From contig NZ_PXNS01000001.1 of the NCBI RefSeq assembly GCF_003045775.1, positions 124,001-188,000 of the forward strand: a stretch of 64,000 nucleotides of DNA. Reading direction: 5' to 3'. The translations under genes and the position numbers were made by a program. Below the pieces are notes generated by a model. That model was not told the DNA's origin. It saw nothing but the letters and a program-made list of their open reading frames with translations, and searched no databases. This document shows, one piece after another, positions 53,184 through 61,716 of the stretch (positions are counted from its first letter, which is position 1; the number at the start of each line of letters is the position of its first letter). This stretch comes from Halomonas litopenaei. Its GTDB lineage: Bacteria; Pseudomonadota; Gammaproteobacteria; Pseudomonadales; Halomonadaceae.

Positions 53184-53222
53184 GTTACCCACAGCCGGTC
53201 CGGCTGACCGTCTGTGGATAAC
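53184..53222. promoter_or_regulatory. Inverted pair of DnaA boxes
   Basis: CTGTGGATAAC (53212-53222) contains a perfect DnaA box (TTATCCACA on the minus strand). GTTACCCACAG (53184-53194) is its inverted partner with one change. They are 17 bp apart in the 202-bp gap after the exonuclease gene. Two boxes without an AT-rich melting region do not make an origin; a DnaA-titrating or DnaA-regulated site is possible. Confidence 0.5.
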
Positions 53223-53253
53223 GTATGCGGGTGTGAACCTTCAGGGAGCGAGA

Positions 53254-54222
53254 TCAATCGGCGGCGACACGCAGCAGCAGCTTGCCGGTGTTGGCATTGT
53301 CGGCGAGGTGCTGGTGGGCGGCCTCGACCTCCTCGATGGGCCAGTCGGCGTCGATCAGCGGAGCGAGTTCGCCGCGCTCGAGCCTTGGCCATACGTGGCG
53401 AGCGAGTTCACCCAGAATCCTGCCCTTGTCTTCCGGTGACCTGGCCCGCAGGGTCGAGCCGATCAGGCGCTGGCGCTTCATCAGCAGGCGGCCGATATCG
53501 AGCTCGGCGTGGCGTCCGCCCATCAGCCCGATCACCACCATTCGTCCATCGGCGGCCAGCACCCGTTGATTGTCGGCCAGATAGCTGGCCCCCACCGGGT
53601 CGAGGATCAGGTTGACCTCGCCGAATGCCTTGACCGCCTCGACGAAACTGCCCTGGTGGCGGTTCCAGCCCGCCCTGGCACCCAGCGACAGGCAGCGCTT
53701 GAGCTTTTCATCGCTGCCCACGGTGACAAAGCAGGGGTGACCGAACTCGCGGCACAGCTGGATCGCGGCGGTACCGACGCCGCTGGCGGCGGCGTGCAGC
53801 AGCACCTGTTCGCCTTCGGCGAGTTGGCCTTCGATGAACAGGTTCAGCCAGGCGGTGGCGTAGACCTCCGGCAGGGCGGCGGCCTCGCGCAGGCCAAGGC
53901 CATCGGGCACCGGCAGCACCTGGCGTTCGTCCACGCAGACCTTCTCGGCGTAGCCGCCACCGGCGAGCAGCGCGCACACTTGCTGCCCAACCTGGAGCTT
54001 TTCGACCTCGGGGCCGAGCGCCACCACGCTACCGCTGACTTCCAGTCCCAGCACCTCGGAGGCGCCTGGGGGCGGCGGGTACTGACCGGCGCGCTGCATC
54101 AGGTCGGCGCGATTGACGCCGGCCCAGGCCACCTCGATATGCACTTCTCTGGCCTGGGGGGCGGGGAGATCGTCGGTGGACCGCCAGATCAGGCGGTCGC
54201 CGTCTTGCTGCATGGCGTACAT
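53254..54222 (-). CDS. NAD(P)H:quinone oxidoreductase (zeta-crystallin/PIG3 type)
   Basis: A 322-residue zinc-free medium-chain dehydrogenase. The start is DLPAPQAREVHIEVAWAGVNRADLMQR with the PIG3-type YPPPPGASEVLGLEVSG, the nucleotide site is AAASGVGTAAIQL near residue 145, and GLMGG follows. It reduces quinones or enones with NADPH. No zinc-site cysteines are seen. GGAGG lies 7 bp before the ATG. Confidence 0.9.
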   Translation of the reverse strand: MYAMQQDGDRLIWRSTDDLPAPQAREVHIEVAWAGVNRADLMQRAGQYPPPPGASEVLGLEVSGSVVALGPEVEKLQVGQQVCALLAGGGYAEKVCVDERQVLPVPDGLGLREAAALPEVYATAWLNLFIEGQLAEGEQVLLHAAASGVGTAAIQLCREFGHPCFVTVGSDEKLKRCLSLGARAGWNRHQGSFVEAVKAFGEVNLILDPVGASYLADNQRVLAADGRMVVIGLMGGRHAELDIGRLLMKRQRLIGSTLRARSPEDKGRILGELARHVWPRLERGELAPLIDADWPIEEVEAAHQHLADNANTGKLLLRVAAD

Positions 54223-54288
54223 CGGACATCCTCCATGATGAAATGAGAGGTCGACGAGGCGGCTGAGAAGCCGCCTGGACGCAGGAGC

Positions 54289-54840
54289 CTAGCGCTTGTC
54301 CAGGCGGGCCTCGAGCGCCTCCAGCAGAGCGTCGGGGTTGGCTGCACTGATCAGGGTATCGAGCGTGGCGGTGTCGAGAAAGCCCTGCTCCACCCCAGCG
54401 TGGAGGAACGTAAGCAAGGGGCGATAGAAGGCGCAGGTGTCGAGAATGCCGATGGGCTTGGCGTGCAGCCCCAAGTAGCGCCAGGTCCAGGTCTCGAAGA
54501 ATTCCTCCAGGGTGCCGATCCCGCCCGGCAGCATCACGAAGGCGTCGGCGTTGGCCGCCATCTGGGCCTTGCGCTCGTGCATGTCGCCGACACGAACCAG
54601 TTCGGTCAGGCCATCGTGGGCCAGCTCCCGGTCCACCAGGTGGTGGGGCATGACCCCGATGACCTGGCCTCCGGCCTCCAGGGTGGCATCGGCCAGCGCG
54701 CCCATCAGGCCGACACTGGCGCCACCGTAGACCAGGCCATGGCCGCGTTCGGCCAGGCGCCGGCCGAAGGCGCGGGTATCCTCGAGAAAGCGGGGATCTT
54801 CGCCCTGGCGTGAACCAAGATAGACACAGATCTGGGCCAT
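54289..54840 (-). CDS. LOG-family (TIGR00730) Rossmann protein, probable nucleotide phosphoribohydrolase
   Basis: A 183-residue protein with VYLGSRQG at the start, LVYGGASVGLMGALAD, MHERKAQM and the PGGIGTLEEFFE signature. The family includes plant LOG enzymes that release cytokinin bases from nucleotides; in bacteria they hydrolyse AMP-type nucleotides and may help in purine turnover. AGGAAG lies upstream. It lies 66 bp upstream of the quinone reductase gene on the same strand. Confidence 0.9.
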   Translation of the reverse strand: MAQICVYLGSRQGEDPRFLEDTRAFGRRLAERGHGLVYGGASVGLMGALADATLEAGGQVIGVMPHHLVDRELAHDGLTELVRVGDMHERKAQMAANADAFVMLPGGIGTLEEFFETWTWRYLGLHAKPIGILDTCAFYRPLLTFLHAGVEQGFLDTATLDTLISAANPDALLEALEARLDKR

Positions 54841-54894
54841 GGAACGTTCTTCCTGTCGCGGCGTGAAGGGGGAGAGCGCTTGTCTGCGAGCAGC

Positions 54895-55416
54895 TCAGGG
54901 CAATAGATCGATGATGCCGTAGTGCTCGTCGACCCACTGGCCGATCACATTGTTGCCGCACAGGTGATGGGCGTACTGGGTGTGCAGGCAGCGCACCTGA
55001 TCGTGGTTGGCGATGCCGCCGATGCCGCGTTCACGCAGCACCTTGTCATAGCCCAGACGCTCGACCTCGGCACGCTGCCCGGCGCTCATGTGCGCCCAGC
55101 GGGTCGCGATGTAGTCCTGGTGGCTTGCATGGTAGGCCGCACGGAAGTCGTCATCCTCCTTCAGCCGGGCTTCCAGCGACTTGATCACGCCGGCGGCCTC
55201 GATCCGTGACAGCTCCACCTTGAGCAGCTCGGAACTCAGCCAGAACAGGGTGGGAAACGGCTTGCCGTCGACGATCGGGGCCATGCGCAGCACCAGCGGA
55301 GTGCCTTCGCCGTCGGTGGCGGCAAGGGCCTCGATGCCGCGGGGCTCGCGACCGAGCTGCTCGGCGATGATCGCCGTCTGGGCGGCATCGGGGGGCGTGT
55401 CAGGACGGATCACCAT
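54895..55416 (-). CDS. DUF501 family protein
   Basis: A 173-residue protein. The N-terminal half has ATDGEGTPLVLRMAPIVDGKPFPTLFWLS, and the C-terminal half GGIANHDQVRCLHTQYAHHLCGNNVIGQWV, with Cys and His residues that could bind metal. These are the DUF501 signatures; the function is not known. It overlaps the upstream hypothetical gene by 17 bp, so the two are coupled. Confidence 0.85.
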   Translation of the reverse strand: MVIRPDTPPDAAQTAIIAEQLGREPRGIEALAATDGEGTPLVLRMAPIVDGKPFPTLFWLSSELLKVELSRIEAAGVIKSLEARLKEDDDFRAAYHASHQDYIATRWAHMSAGQRAEVERLGYDKVLRERGIGGIANHDQVRCLHTQYAHHLCGNNVIGQWVDEHYGIIDLLP

Positions 55417-55714
55417 CGGGGTTGTCTCTTACGAATTTGGTGGAGCGCCCCACCGCGCGAAAGAAGGCACGATTGAGCTGTTCCGGGGTGGGGACGTAGG
55501 CCTGCTCGCGCTCGATGAACTCGGCGCCGCGTGCGATCAGCACGTCGTAGAGGCGATTGAACGGGGCATCATAATCGTAGGGATCGGCGCCGAACAAGCG
55601 AATGTGCGGATAGTCGGCGAAGCGCTCGAGGAAGAAGGCTTCCAGGCTGGCCTCGGCGGCGCGATGGCGGACCTTGTCGTCCGGGTCCAGCCACAGGGTG
55701 TAGCGGATCGCCAT
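55400..55714 (-). CDS. Hypothetical protein coupled to DUF501
   Basis: A 104-residue soluble protein starting MAIRYTLWLDPDD at 55714 behind AGAGG; a GTG two codons upstream is possible. It is rich in aromatic and acidic residues (FLERFADYPHIRLFGADPYDYDAPF). I do not recognise a family. The 17-bp overlap with the DUF501 gene suggests a shared function. Confidence 0.7.
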   Translation of the reverse strand: MAIRYTLWLDPDDKVRHRAAEASLEAFFLERFADYPHIRLFGADPYDYDAPFNRLYDVLIARGAEFIEREQAYVPTPEQLNRAFFRAVGRSTKFVRDNPDGDPS

Positions 55715-55804
55715 GGGCACCTCTGGTGTCGATATGGCTCCACCCTAGCATTTTTGCCATTTTGACGCTTGTTCGGCCGGTCTTTTTACCGCGAACGGGG
55801 CAGT

Positions 55805-55882
55805 CTCGAAGGGCTAGCTCGAAAGGCTGTCTCGAAGCGCTATCTTGAAACGCTATCTCGAAGCGCTATTTCGAAGGACTAT
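55805..55882. repeat. Six 13-bp tandem repeats at the ybaK 3' end
   Basis: Units at 55805, 55818, 55831, 55844, 55857 and 55870 follow the pattern CTCGAAGCGCTAT; two are identical and the rest carry 1-4 changes. The last unit covers the ybaK stop codon, so the array extends from the gene end into the gap before the hypothetical gene. Units contain the self-complementary AGCGCT and TCGA. Confidence 0.85.
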
Positions 55883-56346
55883 CTCGCCAGCGCCACCACC
55901 TGGGCATCGGTCAGCGCGATCAGGTCGTCCGGGGCCAGGGTGATTTCCAGGCCGCGGCGTCCGCCGCTGACGTGGATCTGGCTGTGGTCGTGACAGCTGT
56001 CATCGATAAAGGTGGCCAGACGCTTCTTCTGACCCAGCGGGCTGATGCCGCCGACCACATAGCCGGTGGCTCGTTCGGCCGCTTCGGCCTCGGCCATGGC
56101 GGCCTTGCGACCCTTGGCCGCCTTGGCCAGGGTCTTGAGGTCGAGCTTGCGCGATACCGGCACGATGGCCACCACCAGGCGCTGGCCATCGATGCTTGCC
56201 AGCAGGGTCTTGAACACCGCCGCGGGGTCCAGCCCCAGCGCCTCGGCCGCCTCCTCGCCGTAGGCCGGCGAGCGCGGGTCATGCTCGTAGCTGAGGGTGG
56301 AAAATGGTCTGCCGGCCTTTTCCAGCGTCTTGACGGCAGGGGTCAT
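55879..56346 (-). CDS. ybaK: Cys-tRNA(Pro)/Cys-tRNA(Cys) deacylase YbaK
   Basis: A 155-residue editing enzyme that removes cysteine wrongly loaded on tRNA(Pro). The family residues are visible in FKTLLASIDGQRLVVAIVPVSRKLDLKTLAKAAKG (catalytic lysine in FKTLL), GYVVGGISPLGQKKR and FIDDSCHDH. It starts 2 bp after the thioesterase stop, so both are in one operon. Its stop codon lies in the 13-bp repeat array. Confidence 0.93.
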   Translation of the reverse strand: MTPAVKTLEKAGRPFSTLSYEHDPRSPAYGEEAAEALGLDPAAVFKTLLASIDGQRLVVAIVPVSRKLDLKTLAKAAKGRKAAMAEAEAAERATGYVVGGISPLGQKKRLATFIDDSCHDHSQIHVSGGRRGLEITLAPDDLIALTDAQVVALAR

Positions 56347-56348
56347 GG

Positions 56349-56753
56349 TCAGGCGATCTCCGGTTCGTGAAGGTGCTCCATCAGGGCTTCGCGCAGCTCG
56401 CCTTCAATCGGCACCGCCTTCTTGGTCTGGTGGTCGAAGTGCACCAGCACGGTGTGGCCGAGATTGGTCAGCTCGCCCTTCTGGTGGGCTTCCTGGGTCA
56501 CGGTGAAGGAGCTGTTGCCCAGGCGTGACAGGTAAGTGCGAACCTCGATGTCATGGCCATAGTGGAGTTCGGCGCGATAGTCGATCTCCATGCGTGCCAT
56601 GATCAACCGCCACTTGGCCGGGTCCAGGTCCGGGGTGAACAGGCGGAAGAGGTCATTGCGTGCCAGCTCGAACCAGGCCGGCAGGCGGGTATTGTTGACG
56701 TGACCGAGGGCGTCGGTGTCGTAGAAGGCGGGCTCGATGGTGCGGGTCAGCAT
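56349..56753 (-). CDS. Hotdog-fold acyl-CoA thioesterase (4HBT/YbgC type)
   Basis: A 134-residue hotdog thioesterase with catalytic Asp in FYDTDALGHVNN and MEIDYRAELHYGHDIEVRTYLSRLGNSSF. It hydrolyses acyl-CoA esters; the chain length is unknown. It heads a short operon with ybaK. Confidence 0.88.
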   Translation of the reverse strand: MLTRTIEPAFYDTDALGHVNNTRLPAWFELARNDLFRLFTPDLDPAKWRLIMARMEIDYRAELHYGHDIEVRTYLSRLGNSSFTVTQEAHQKGELTNLGHTVLVHFDHQTKKAVPIEGELREALMEHLHEPEIA

Positions 56754-56897
56754 AGGGCGTTCTCGTTTGTTGTGGTGGCGATGTGGTGATGTCAGGGTTT
56801 CAGGATTATCCCAAGCAAGCGCTAGGTCAAGATGCGGGCGTCGGCGCGCCCGTCTTGGCTCAACGCTTGGCTCAGCCTTTAGCTCAGCCCTTGTCTC

Positions 56898-57701
56898 TCA
56901 ACTTCGGCGGCCTGCCCACCACTGCTGCACGCGCATCCACGACAACAGCCACAGGGTGGCGGCGGCGAAGCCCAGCAGGGTGCCTGGCCACAGGCCGAGG
57001 CTTGCGTAGGTCAGTGACACCACCAGGGCGTAGCACAGAAGCGAGCCCAGGCCCGCAGGATAGTGCTTGATGACCGTGGCCACTGGCGCTGCCCCCTGGG
57101 TCAGGTGGAGGATCACCAGGAACGGGTACATGGTCACCGGGAACGCCGCCATGACCCCGGCCCAGGCGCTCGGCACCACATGGGCGAGGCCGGTGATCAG
57201 GAAGATGATGCCCGCGGCGAGCCCTGCCCGCAGCGCCAGCGCCGGCCAGGAGAAACCGCCCTTGGGGGTGGCCTTGACGTCGGGGACCCGGCGATACAGC
57301 CAGGTGAAGACGATGATGGCGGCCAGGGTGGTGAGGGTGCCTCCGAGGCGGCTGAAATCGACCTGGGTCAGCAGGCTGCTGGCGGCGAGCCAGGCGGCAA
57401 GGCCACCCGCGGTTCCCTGGGCCACGCCCTTGAGCCCGTCACCGCGTGCGGCCAGCAGGTAGCCGCCGCCCAGCGCCAGGGTCGCGGTGAAGCCGGCCAG
57501 GGTGTGTACGGCGCTGTCGCTGGCGAACTGGGGCGACAGCTCCAGGCCAATGAAGAACAGTGCGATGGCGGTGCCCAACGGGTAGCCGGAGAGCAGGCCG
57601 GCGACCCGGGGGCTGACCCGCTCGGCGATGACCGACAGGCCGAGCACGACGCCGACGGAGATAAGCAGTTTGGCCAGTTGCCAATGAAGGGGGACGTCCA
57701 T
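56898..57701 (-). CDS. Integral membrane protein of unknown function with internal duplication
   Basis: A 267-residue protein with about eight membrane helices. Two halves look related: SPRVAGLLSGYPLGTAIALFF (near residue 30) and SAWAGVMAAFPVTMYPFLVI (near residue 177) have the same helix-break-helix pattern with a Tyr/Phe-Pro break. It probably is a small transporter-like fold. I cannot name the family with confidence. It lies alone between the thioesterase operon and the divergent HNH gene. Confidence 0.7.
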   Translation of the reverse strand: MDVPLHWQLAKLLISVGVVLGLSVIAERVSPRVAGLLSGYPLGTAIALFFIGLELSPQFASDSAVHTLAGFTATLALGGGYLLAARGDGLKGVAQGTAGGLAAWLAASSLLTQVDFSRLGGTLTTLAAIIVFTWLYRRVPDVKATPKGGFSWPALALRAGLAAGIIFLITGLAHVVPSAWAGVMAAFPVTMYPFLVILHLTQGAAPVATVIKHYPAGLGSLLCYALVVSLTYASLGLWPGTLLGFAAATLWLLSWMRVQQWWAGRRS

Positions 57702-57763
57702 GAGGGGAGGGGGTTCCTTGGGTTATCGTATGTATCTGGTGACCAGGTTCAAGCGAGATGACC

Positions 57764-58099
57764 ATGACCGAGCTGTCGCCGCCCCCGAGGCCGGAGCGCT
57801 GCGAGCTGTGCGCGCGAGGGGCGCCCCTGACCAAGCATCATCTGATACCGCGTTCGCTGCACGGCAAGGCGCGCTATCGCAAGCGCCACGATCGCGTCGA
57901 GCGCCTGACGGCGATCCTGTGGGTGTGCCATGGCTGCCACCGCCATCTTCACGCGCTGCTGAGCGAGCGTGAGCTGGCCGACCATTATCGCAGCCGCGAG
58001 GCGCTGCTGGCACATCCGGAGATTCGTTCCTTCGTCGAATGGCTGTCGACCAAGCCGGATGGGTTTCGGCCGAAGCGGCCGACCCGGCGAAGAGGCTAG
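57764..58099 (+). CDS. HNH-nuclease-like protein
   Basis: A 111-residue protein. Residues about 12-65 form an HNH/zinc-ribbon-like unit: CELC, then KHHLIPRS, then CHGCHRHLH. The two CxxC pairs bind zinc, and KHHLIP with the later His would form the beta-beta-alpha metal site. The tail is basic (KRPTRRRG), fitting nucleic-acid binding. An ATG at 57758 is an alternative start. It is not part of a visible restriction system or mobile element, so a housekeeping orphan HNH protein is likely. Confidence 0.8.
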   Translation: MTELSPPPRPERCELCARGAPLTKHHLIPRSLHGKARYRKRHDRVERLTAILWVCHGCHRHLHALLSERELADHYRSREALLAHPEIRSFVEWLSTKPDGFRPKRPTRRRG

Positions 58100-58115
58100 G
58101 GCTTCAGTGCGGTGC

Positions 58116-58562
58116 CTAGACCAGCCTGAGCCCCTGGCGATCGACCCAGGCGGCGGTCACCGCGGCCGCCAGCGGTTGGCGAAGGTGTTCCGGCAGGGCA
58201 TCGACGGCGGCGTCGCGGCTGTCGAAGGCGCGATTGCGCAGCCAGCAGTAGGCCCAGGCGCAGGCCTCGGGCTCATCGCCGGGTGTCGGCCGCGCAGGCA
58301 TCTGGACCAGCAGGAACAGCGCGGTACGCACCGCCCAGTGGGGTGGGATCTCGTCGTTGTCGGCGGCGGCCCAGCGCTCCAGTGTGGCGCCGTCCGGGGT
58401 CTCTCCCGGGTCGCCGAGGCCGGCGACCCGGGCGGTTTCTGCCAGGATCAGCGCCAGGCGATCGGGGTCGCCGCGTCCAAGCGCCAGCCACTGGCCGATC
58501 AGGGCAGGCATTCCTCGGCATACCTTGGCGAAGAATCCGTGATGCGGCATGGTGCTTGTCAT
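58116..58562 (-). CDS. Hypothetical protein
   Basis: A 148-residue soluble helical protein with start MTSTMPHHGFFAKVCRG at 58562. No domain recognised. It is convergent with the HNH gene with 16 bp between them. Base use is like the neighbours, so it is probably a real gene. Confidence 0.55.
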   Translation of the reverse strand: MTSTMPHHGFFAKVCRGMPALIGQWLALGRGDPDRLALILAETARVAGLGDPGETPDGATLERWAAADNDEIPPHWAVRTALFLLVQMPARPTPGDEPEACAWAYCWLRNRAFDSRDAAVDALPEHLRQPLAAAVTAAWVDRQGLRLV

Positions 58563-58633
58563 GGGGGAAGCGTCCTTCAAGTGCTTGGCCAGGGTATCCT
58601 GGCAACCGACCAGCCATCGTCAGGGAGATGACC

Positions 58634-59818
58634 ATGAAACCCGATTTTGCCACGCCGATCGATCGACGACAGCCCCGCGGTGATGATCGTTCGCCACATT
58701 GGCCGTCACAGAAGTGGCACCGCCACGGTGATGACGTCCTGCCGCTGTGGGTCGCGGACATGGACTTCCGCTCGCCCGAGGCGGTGGTCGAGGCGCTGTC
58801 GGCGCGCATCGATCATGGCGTCTTTGGCTACGGTCTGGTGGCGGAAAGTCTGGAACAGACGCTGATCGACTGGAGTGCCAGCCACTATGGCTGGGACATC
58901 GAGGCCCGCTGGCAGCACTGGCTGCCGGGGGTGGTTCCGGCGTTGCACCTGGCGAGCCTGGCCTTTACCGAGCCTGGCGATGGGGTGCTGACGGTGACGC
59001 CAATCTATCCGCCGTTCTTGCAGGTGGCCAGGCGCACCGGGCGCCTGCCCCAGCAGGCAGCCATGCGCCCGCCCCAGGCGCCGGGCGAGCCCTGGACGCT
59101 GGACCTCGAGGCGCTGGAGGCGGCGATCACCGAGCGGACCCGGCTGCTGTTGTGGTGCCAGCCCCACAACCCCACCGGACGAGCCTGGCGCCGCGAAGAG
59201 CTCGAAGGACTGGCCGAACTGGTCGAGCGTCATCGGTTGATCGTGGTCTCAGACGAGCTGCACTGCGACCTGCTGCTCGACGAAGGAGCGCGCCACCAGC
59301 CCCTGGCCGCCGCCTTCCCGGCGCTGGCTGATCGCATCATCACCCTGTGGGCGCCCTCCAAGACGTTCAATCTGGCTGGGCTGACCGCCGCCTGCGCGAT
59401 TTGCCCCGACGCCGGCCTGAGAAAGCGCTTTCGTGATACCGCCAAGGGATTGATGCCGGACGCCAATGTGCTCGGGCTGGTGGCGGCAGAGGCCGCCTAT
59501 CGCCACGGCGAGCCCTGGCGCCAGGAGTTGTTGACGGTACTGCGTGGCCACCGCCAGACGCTGGTCGAGCGTGTCGCTGGCTGGCCCGGCGTGGGCTTCA
59601 GCGCCCCCGAGTCGACCTATCTGGCCTGGCTCGATCTGCGCCAGTCGACCCTGGGGGCCGAAAAATCGCCTGCCTCGGCATTGCTCGAGCGAGCCGGGGT
59701 CGCGCTGTCGGATGGCGCCGACTTCGGCTGGCCGGGCTTTGCGCGGCTCAATTTCGGCACCACGGCCATCCAGCTTGACGAGGCGCTGGCGCGCCTGGAC
59801 CAGGTGTTGGGCGGCTGA
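58634..59818 (+). CDS. PLP-dependent cystathionine beta-lyase (PatB/MalY type)
   Basis: A 394-residue fold-type I PLP enzyme. PatB/MalY features are LPLWVADMDFRSPEAVVEAL, the VVPALHLA region, QPHNPTGR with Asn for the ring, SDELHCDLLLD with Asp for the pyridine N, and the Schiff-base lysine in APSKTFNLAGL. It cleaves cystathionine or other cysteine S-conjugates to pyruvate, ammonia and a thiol. A strong terminator follows. GGGAGATG precedes the ATG at 58634. Confidence 0.9.
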   Translation: MKPDFATPIDRRQPRGDDRSPHWPSQKWHRHGDDVLPLWVADMDFRSPEAVVEALSARIDHGVFGYGLVAESLEQTLIDWSASHYGWDIEARWQHWLPGVVPALHLASLAFTEPGDGVLTVTPIYPPFLQVARRTGRLPQQAAMRPPQAPGEPWTLDLEALEAAITERTRLLLWCQPHNPTGRAWRREELEGLAELVERHRLIVVSDELHCDLLLDEGARHQPLAAAFPALADRIITLWAPSKTFNLAGLTAACAICPDAGLRKRFRDTAKGLMPDANVLGLVAAEAAYRHGEPWRQELLTVLRGHRQTLVERVAGWPGVGFSAPESTYLAWLDLRQSTLGAEKSPASALLERAGVALSDGADFGWPGFARLNFGTTAIQLDEALARLDQVLGG

Positions 59819-59846
59819 GTGGCGCTGGCGTAATATCCTCAACAAC

Positions 59847-59878
59847 GAAAACGGGGCCCTCGAAGGGGCCCCGTTTTC
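59847..59878. terminator. Bidirectional terminator between patB-like and cnoX genes
   Basis: GAAAACGGGGCCC and its complement GGGCCCCGTTTTC flank a 6-nt loop. It ends both convergent genes. Confidence 0.9.
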
Positions 59879-59922
59879 ATGCTCAGGCGATGAGCGGCAA
59901 GGCGCTCGACGTCTCGATCCAC

Positions 59923-60867
59923 TCAGTAGAGCAGGGCGAACAGCTTGCGGCGGTAGCTCACCGTCAGCGGATGATCGGCGCCGAGTGCGTCGAACACCCG
60001 CAGCAGGGTCTTGCGCGCCAGGTCGTCACCGTAGGCACGGTCGCGCTTCATCACTGCCAGCAATCCTTCCAGGCCGGGTTCATAGTCACCGTCGGCCACC
60101 TGGCGCAGCGCCCTCAGATAGTTGGCCTCGCTGTCGTCACGCCCCTCCAGGGCGGCCAGGGTCTCGGCGTCGGGCGCTTCTTCGCCGAACTCGATGCTGG
60201 CACGAACGCCGCGGGCCTCGGGACCGTCGCGGTCTTCCGGAGGTAGCGCGTCAAGCAGGGCGCGCGCTTCATCATTGCGACCTTCCGCCACCAGCACTCG
60301 GGCCATCTGGATCTGGTAGGCCAGGTGGTCGGGGTACTGCTGTGTCAGCTGCTGCAGGATCTCCAGCGCGGTGGCGGTGTCGCCCGCCGCCAGGGCCTGC
60401 TCGGCCTGTTCTTCGGGGCTTGCCGGAGCATCTTCCGGGGCCGGGAAGTAGCGGCCCAGCCACTCGCGAATTTCCTTTTCCGGCAAGGCGCCCTGGAAGT
60501 GGTCCACCAGACCGCCCTGGCTGATCAACTTGACGTCGGGTACCGAGCGTACGCCGAGCTGGCCGGCGATGTCCTGGTTGTCGTCGATGTTGAGCTTGGC
60601 CAGCAGGAAGGTGCCGGCGTACTCGCGGGTCAGCTTTTCCAGCACCGGCATCAGGTTCTTGCAGGGCTCGCACCAAGGGGCCCAGCAGTCCAGCAGCACC
60701 GGGATGCGCATGGACAGCTCCAGCACCTGCTGAATGTTGCTGCGGTCGACGTCGAAGATCAGGTCGCTGTCGGCCGGCCCCTGGGACGCCGCGGCGGCAC
60801 CCTGGGCGGGTTCGCTGCTCGGATCGCTGCTCAGAGGTTCGCCTGTACGAGGGTCGACGATGGGCAT
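59923..60867 (-). CDS. cnoX: Co-chaperone thioredoxin-like protein CnoX (YbbN)
   Basis: A 314-residue protein: an acidic N-terminal stretch (1-35), a thioredoxin domain (about 40-140) with WAPWCEPCKNLMPVL, and a C-terminal TPR-like helical part (about 150-310). In E. coli the site is SQHC and the protein is a holdase that passes clients to DnaK and GroEL after bleach stress. Here the CxxC is intact, so oxidoreductase activity is more likely. The start at 60867 has AAGG upstream. Confidence 0.9.
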   Translation of the reverse strand: MPIVDPRTGEPLSSDPSSEPAQGAAAASQGPADSDLIFDVDRSNIQQVLELSMRIPVLLDCWAPWCEPCKNLMPVLEKLTREYAGTFLLAKLNIDDNQDIAGQLGVRSVPDVKLISQGGLVDHFQGALPEKEIREWLGRYFPAPEDAPASPEEQAEQALAAGDTATALEILQQLTQQYPDHLAYQIQMARVLVAEGRNDEARALLDALPPEDRDGPEARGVRASIEFGEEAPDAETLAALEGRDDSEANYLRALRQVADGDYEPGLEGLLAVMKRDRAYGDDLARKTLLRVFDALGADHPLTVSYRRKLFALLY

Positions 60868-61227
60868 GGGACACAACCTTGTCAAAAGTGAATTGCCCTA
60901 AAGATGCGGGCGACGGCCACCGACTTCAAGGCGCCTGCCGATACGCCGGAGCATGCCTGGAATCGATGACTGGCCAGCGGTGTGCCCAAGACGCGGTAAA
61001 GGGCTGCGGCGACGGTCGATTCTTGACCGACTCGGGTTGATCGAGGTCAGCTCTTCGACGAAAGAAGGAGGGGTGGATGGCTAATCCGGGGACACGGAAG
61101 CGCCAAAAAATATCGAATTGGCACAGAAAAATTAAGATTTAATCAGGGGGCGGGCTTCGTAGTACAGCGATGCCGCAACGGCGTCTGGTGGCGAAGCGCT
61201 GGCCTCGGCCAGCACCGGACAGCCAAC
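60868..61227. other. Intergenic region upstream of cnoX
   Basis: 360 bp without a gene. It contains an AT-rich patch (61105-61145, with AAAAAATATCG and AAAAATTAAG) unlike its surroundings, which could hold a promoter or UP element for cnoX, but I find no clear -35/-10 pair. No RNA gene seen. Confidence 0.3.
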
Positions 61228-61264
61228 AAAAAAACGAGGCAGTCCCGAAGGACTGCCTCGTTTT
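61228..61264 (-). terminator. Terminator of the initiator tRNA
   Basis: On the minus strand, AAAACGAGGCAGTCC and its complement flank a TTCG loop, followed by a run of seven T. It lies 6 bp after the tRNA 3' end and is a very strong intrinsic terminator. Confidence 0.93.
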
Positions 61265-61270
61265 CGTATT

Positions 61271-61347
<77 letters not shown>

Positions 61348-61360
61348 TCAACGAGGACGT

Positions 61361-61388
61361 AGTATACGGATAATTCTGGCTGCGTCAA
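61361..61388 (-). promoter_or_regulatory. Sigma-70 promoter of the initiator tRNA
   Basis: On the minus strand TTGACG and TATACT are separated by 16 bp, ending 14 bp before the tRNA 5' end, close to the ideal consensus. Confidence 0.88.
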
Positions 61389-61716
61389 CCCTGTGCGATT
61401 TCGGGTGTGATGGGTCGTGCCGTTCGGGCGCTGTGGTCCATACTGGAGGGGCTGTCATGCAAATGTCAGTGCTAGACGCTAGCCTGGTGGATAGTCGTTG
61501 TGGACGTTGATTCGACGCAGTACCACGACGAAGGCCTGCCGAGGTAGGCAGGTGGGGCTGGGCGTCGCAGTGGCAGGAGGCCACCCGCGATCGCTCTGGG
61601 CCCGAGGTTCCTGGTTGCGCGAATGCGCAGCACCAGAGCATCCACTGCTATACATGCTTGCAACAACAAGTGCCGTCGCCAAGCGGCGGCGTGAAGGACA
61701 ATCAGGGAGGTCGTCT
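61389..61716. other. Intergenic region upstream of phaB
   Basis: About 330 bp between the tRNA promoter and phaB. It contains a GCTAG-ACG-CTAGC dyad (61471-61483) and the phaB leader. The phaB frame is open to 61498 but lacks a start with a ribosome site. No RNA gene recognised. Confidence 0.35.

Noticed and set aside
53184..53222. Replication origin
   Set aside because: Only two DnaA boxes, no AT-rich unwinding region and no dnaA, dnaN, gidA or parAB nearby.
55805..55882. CRISPR-like array
   Set aside because: Units of 13 bp are directly adjacent with no spacers, and no cas genes are present; it is a simple tandem repeat.
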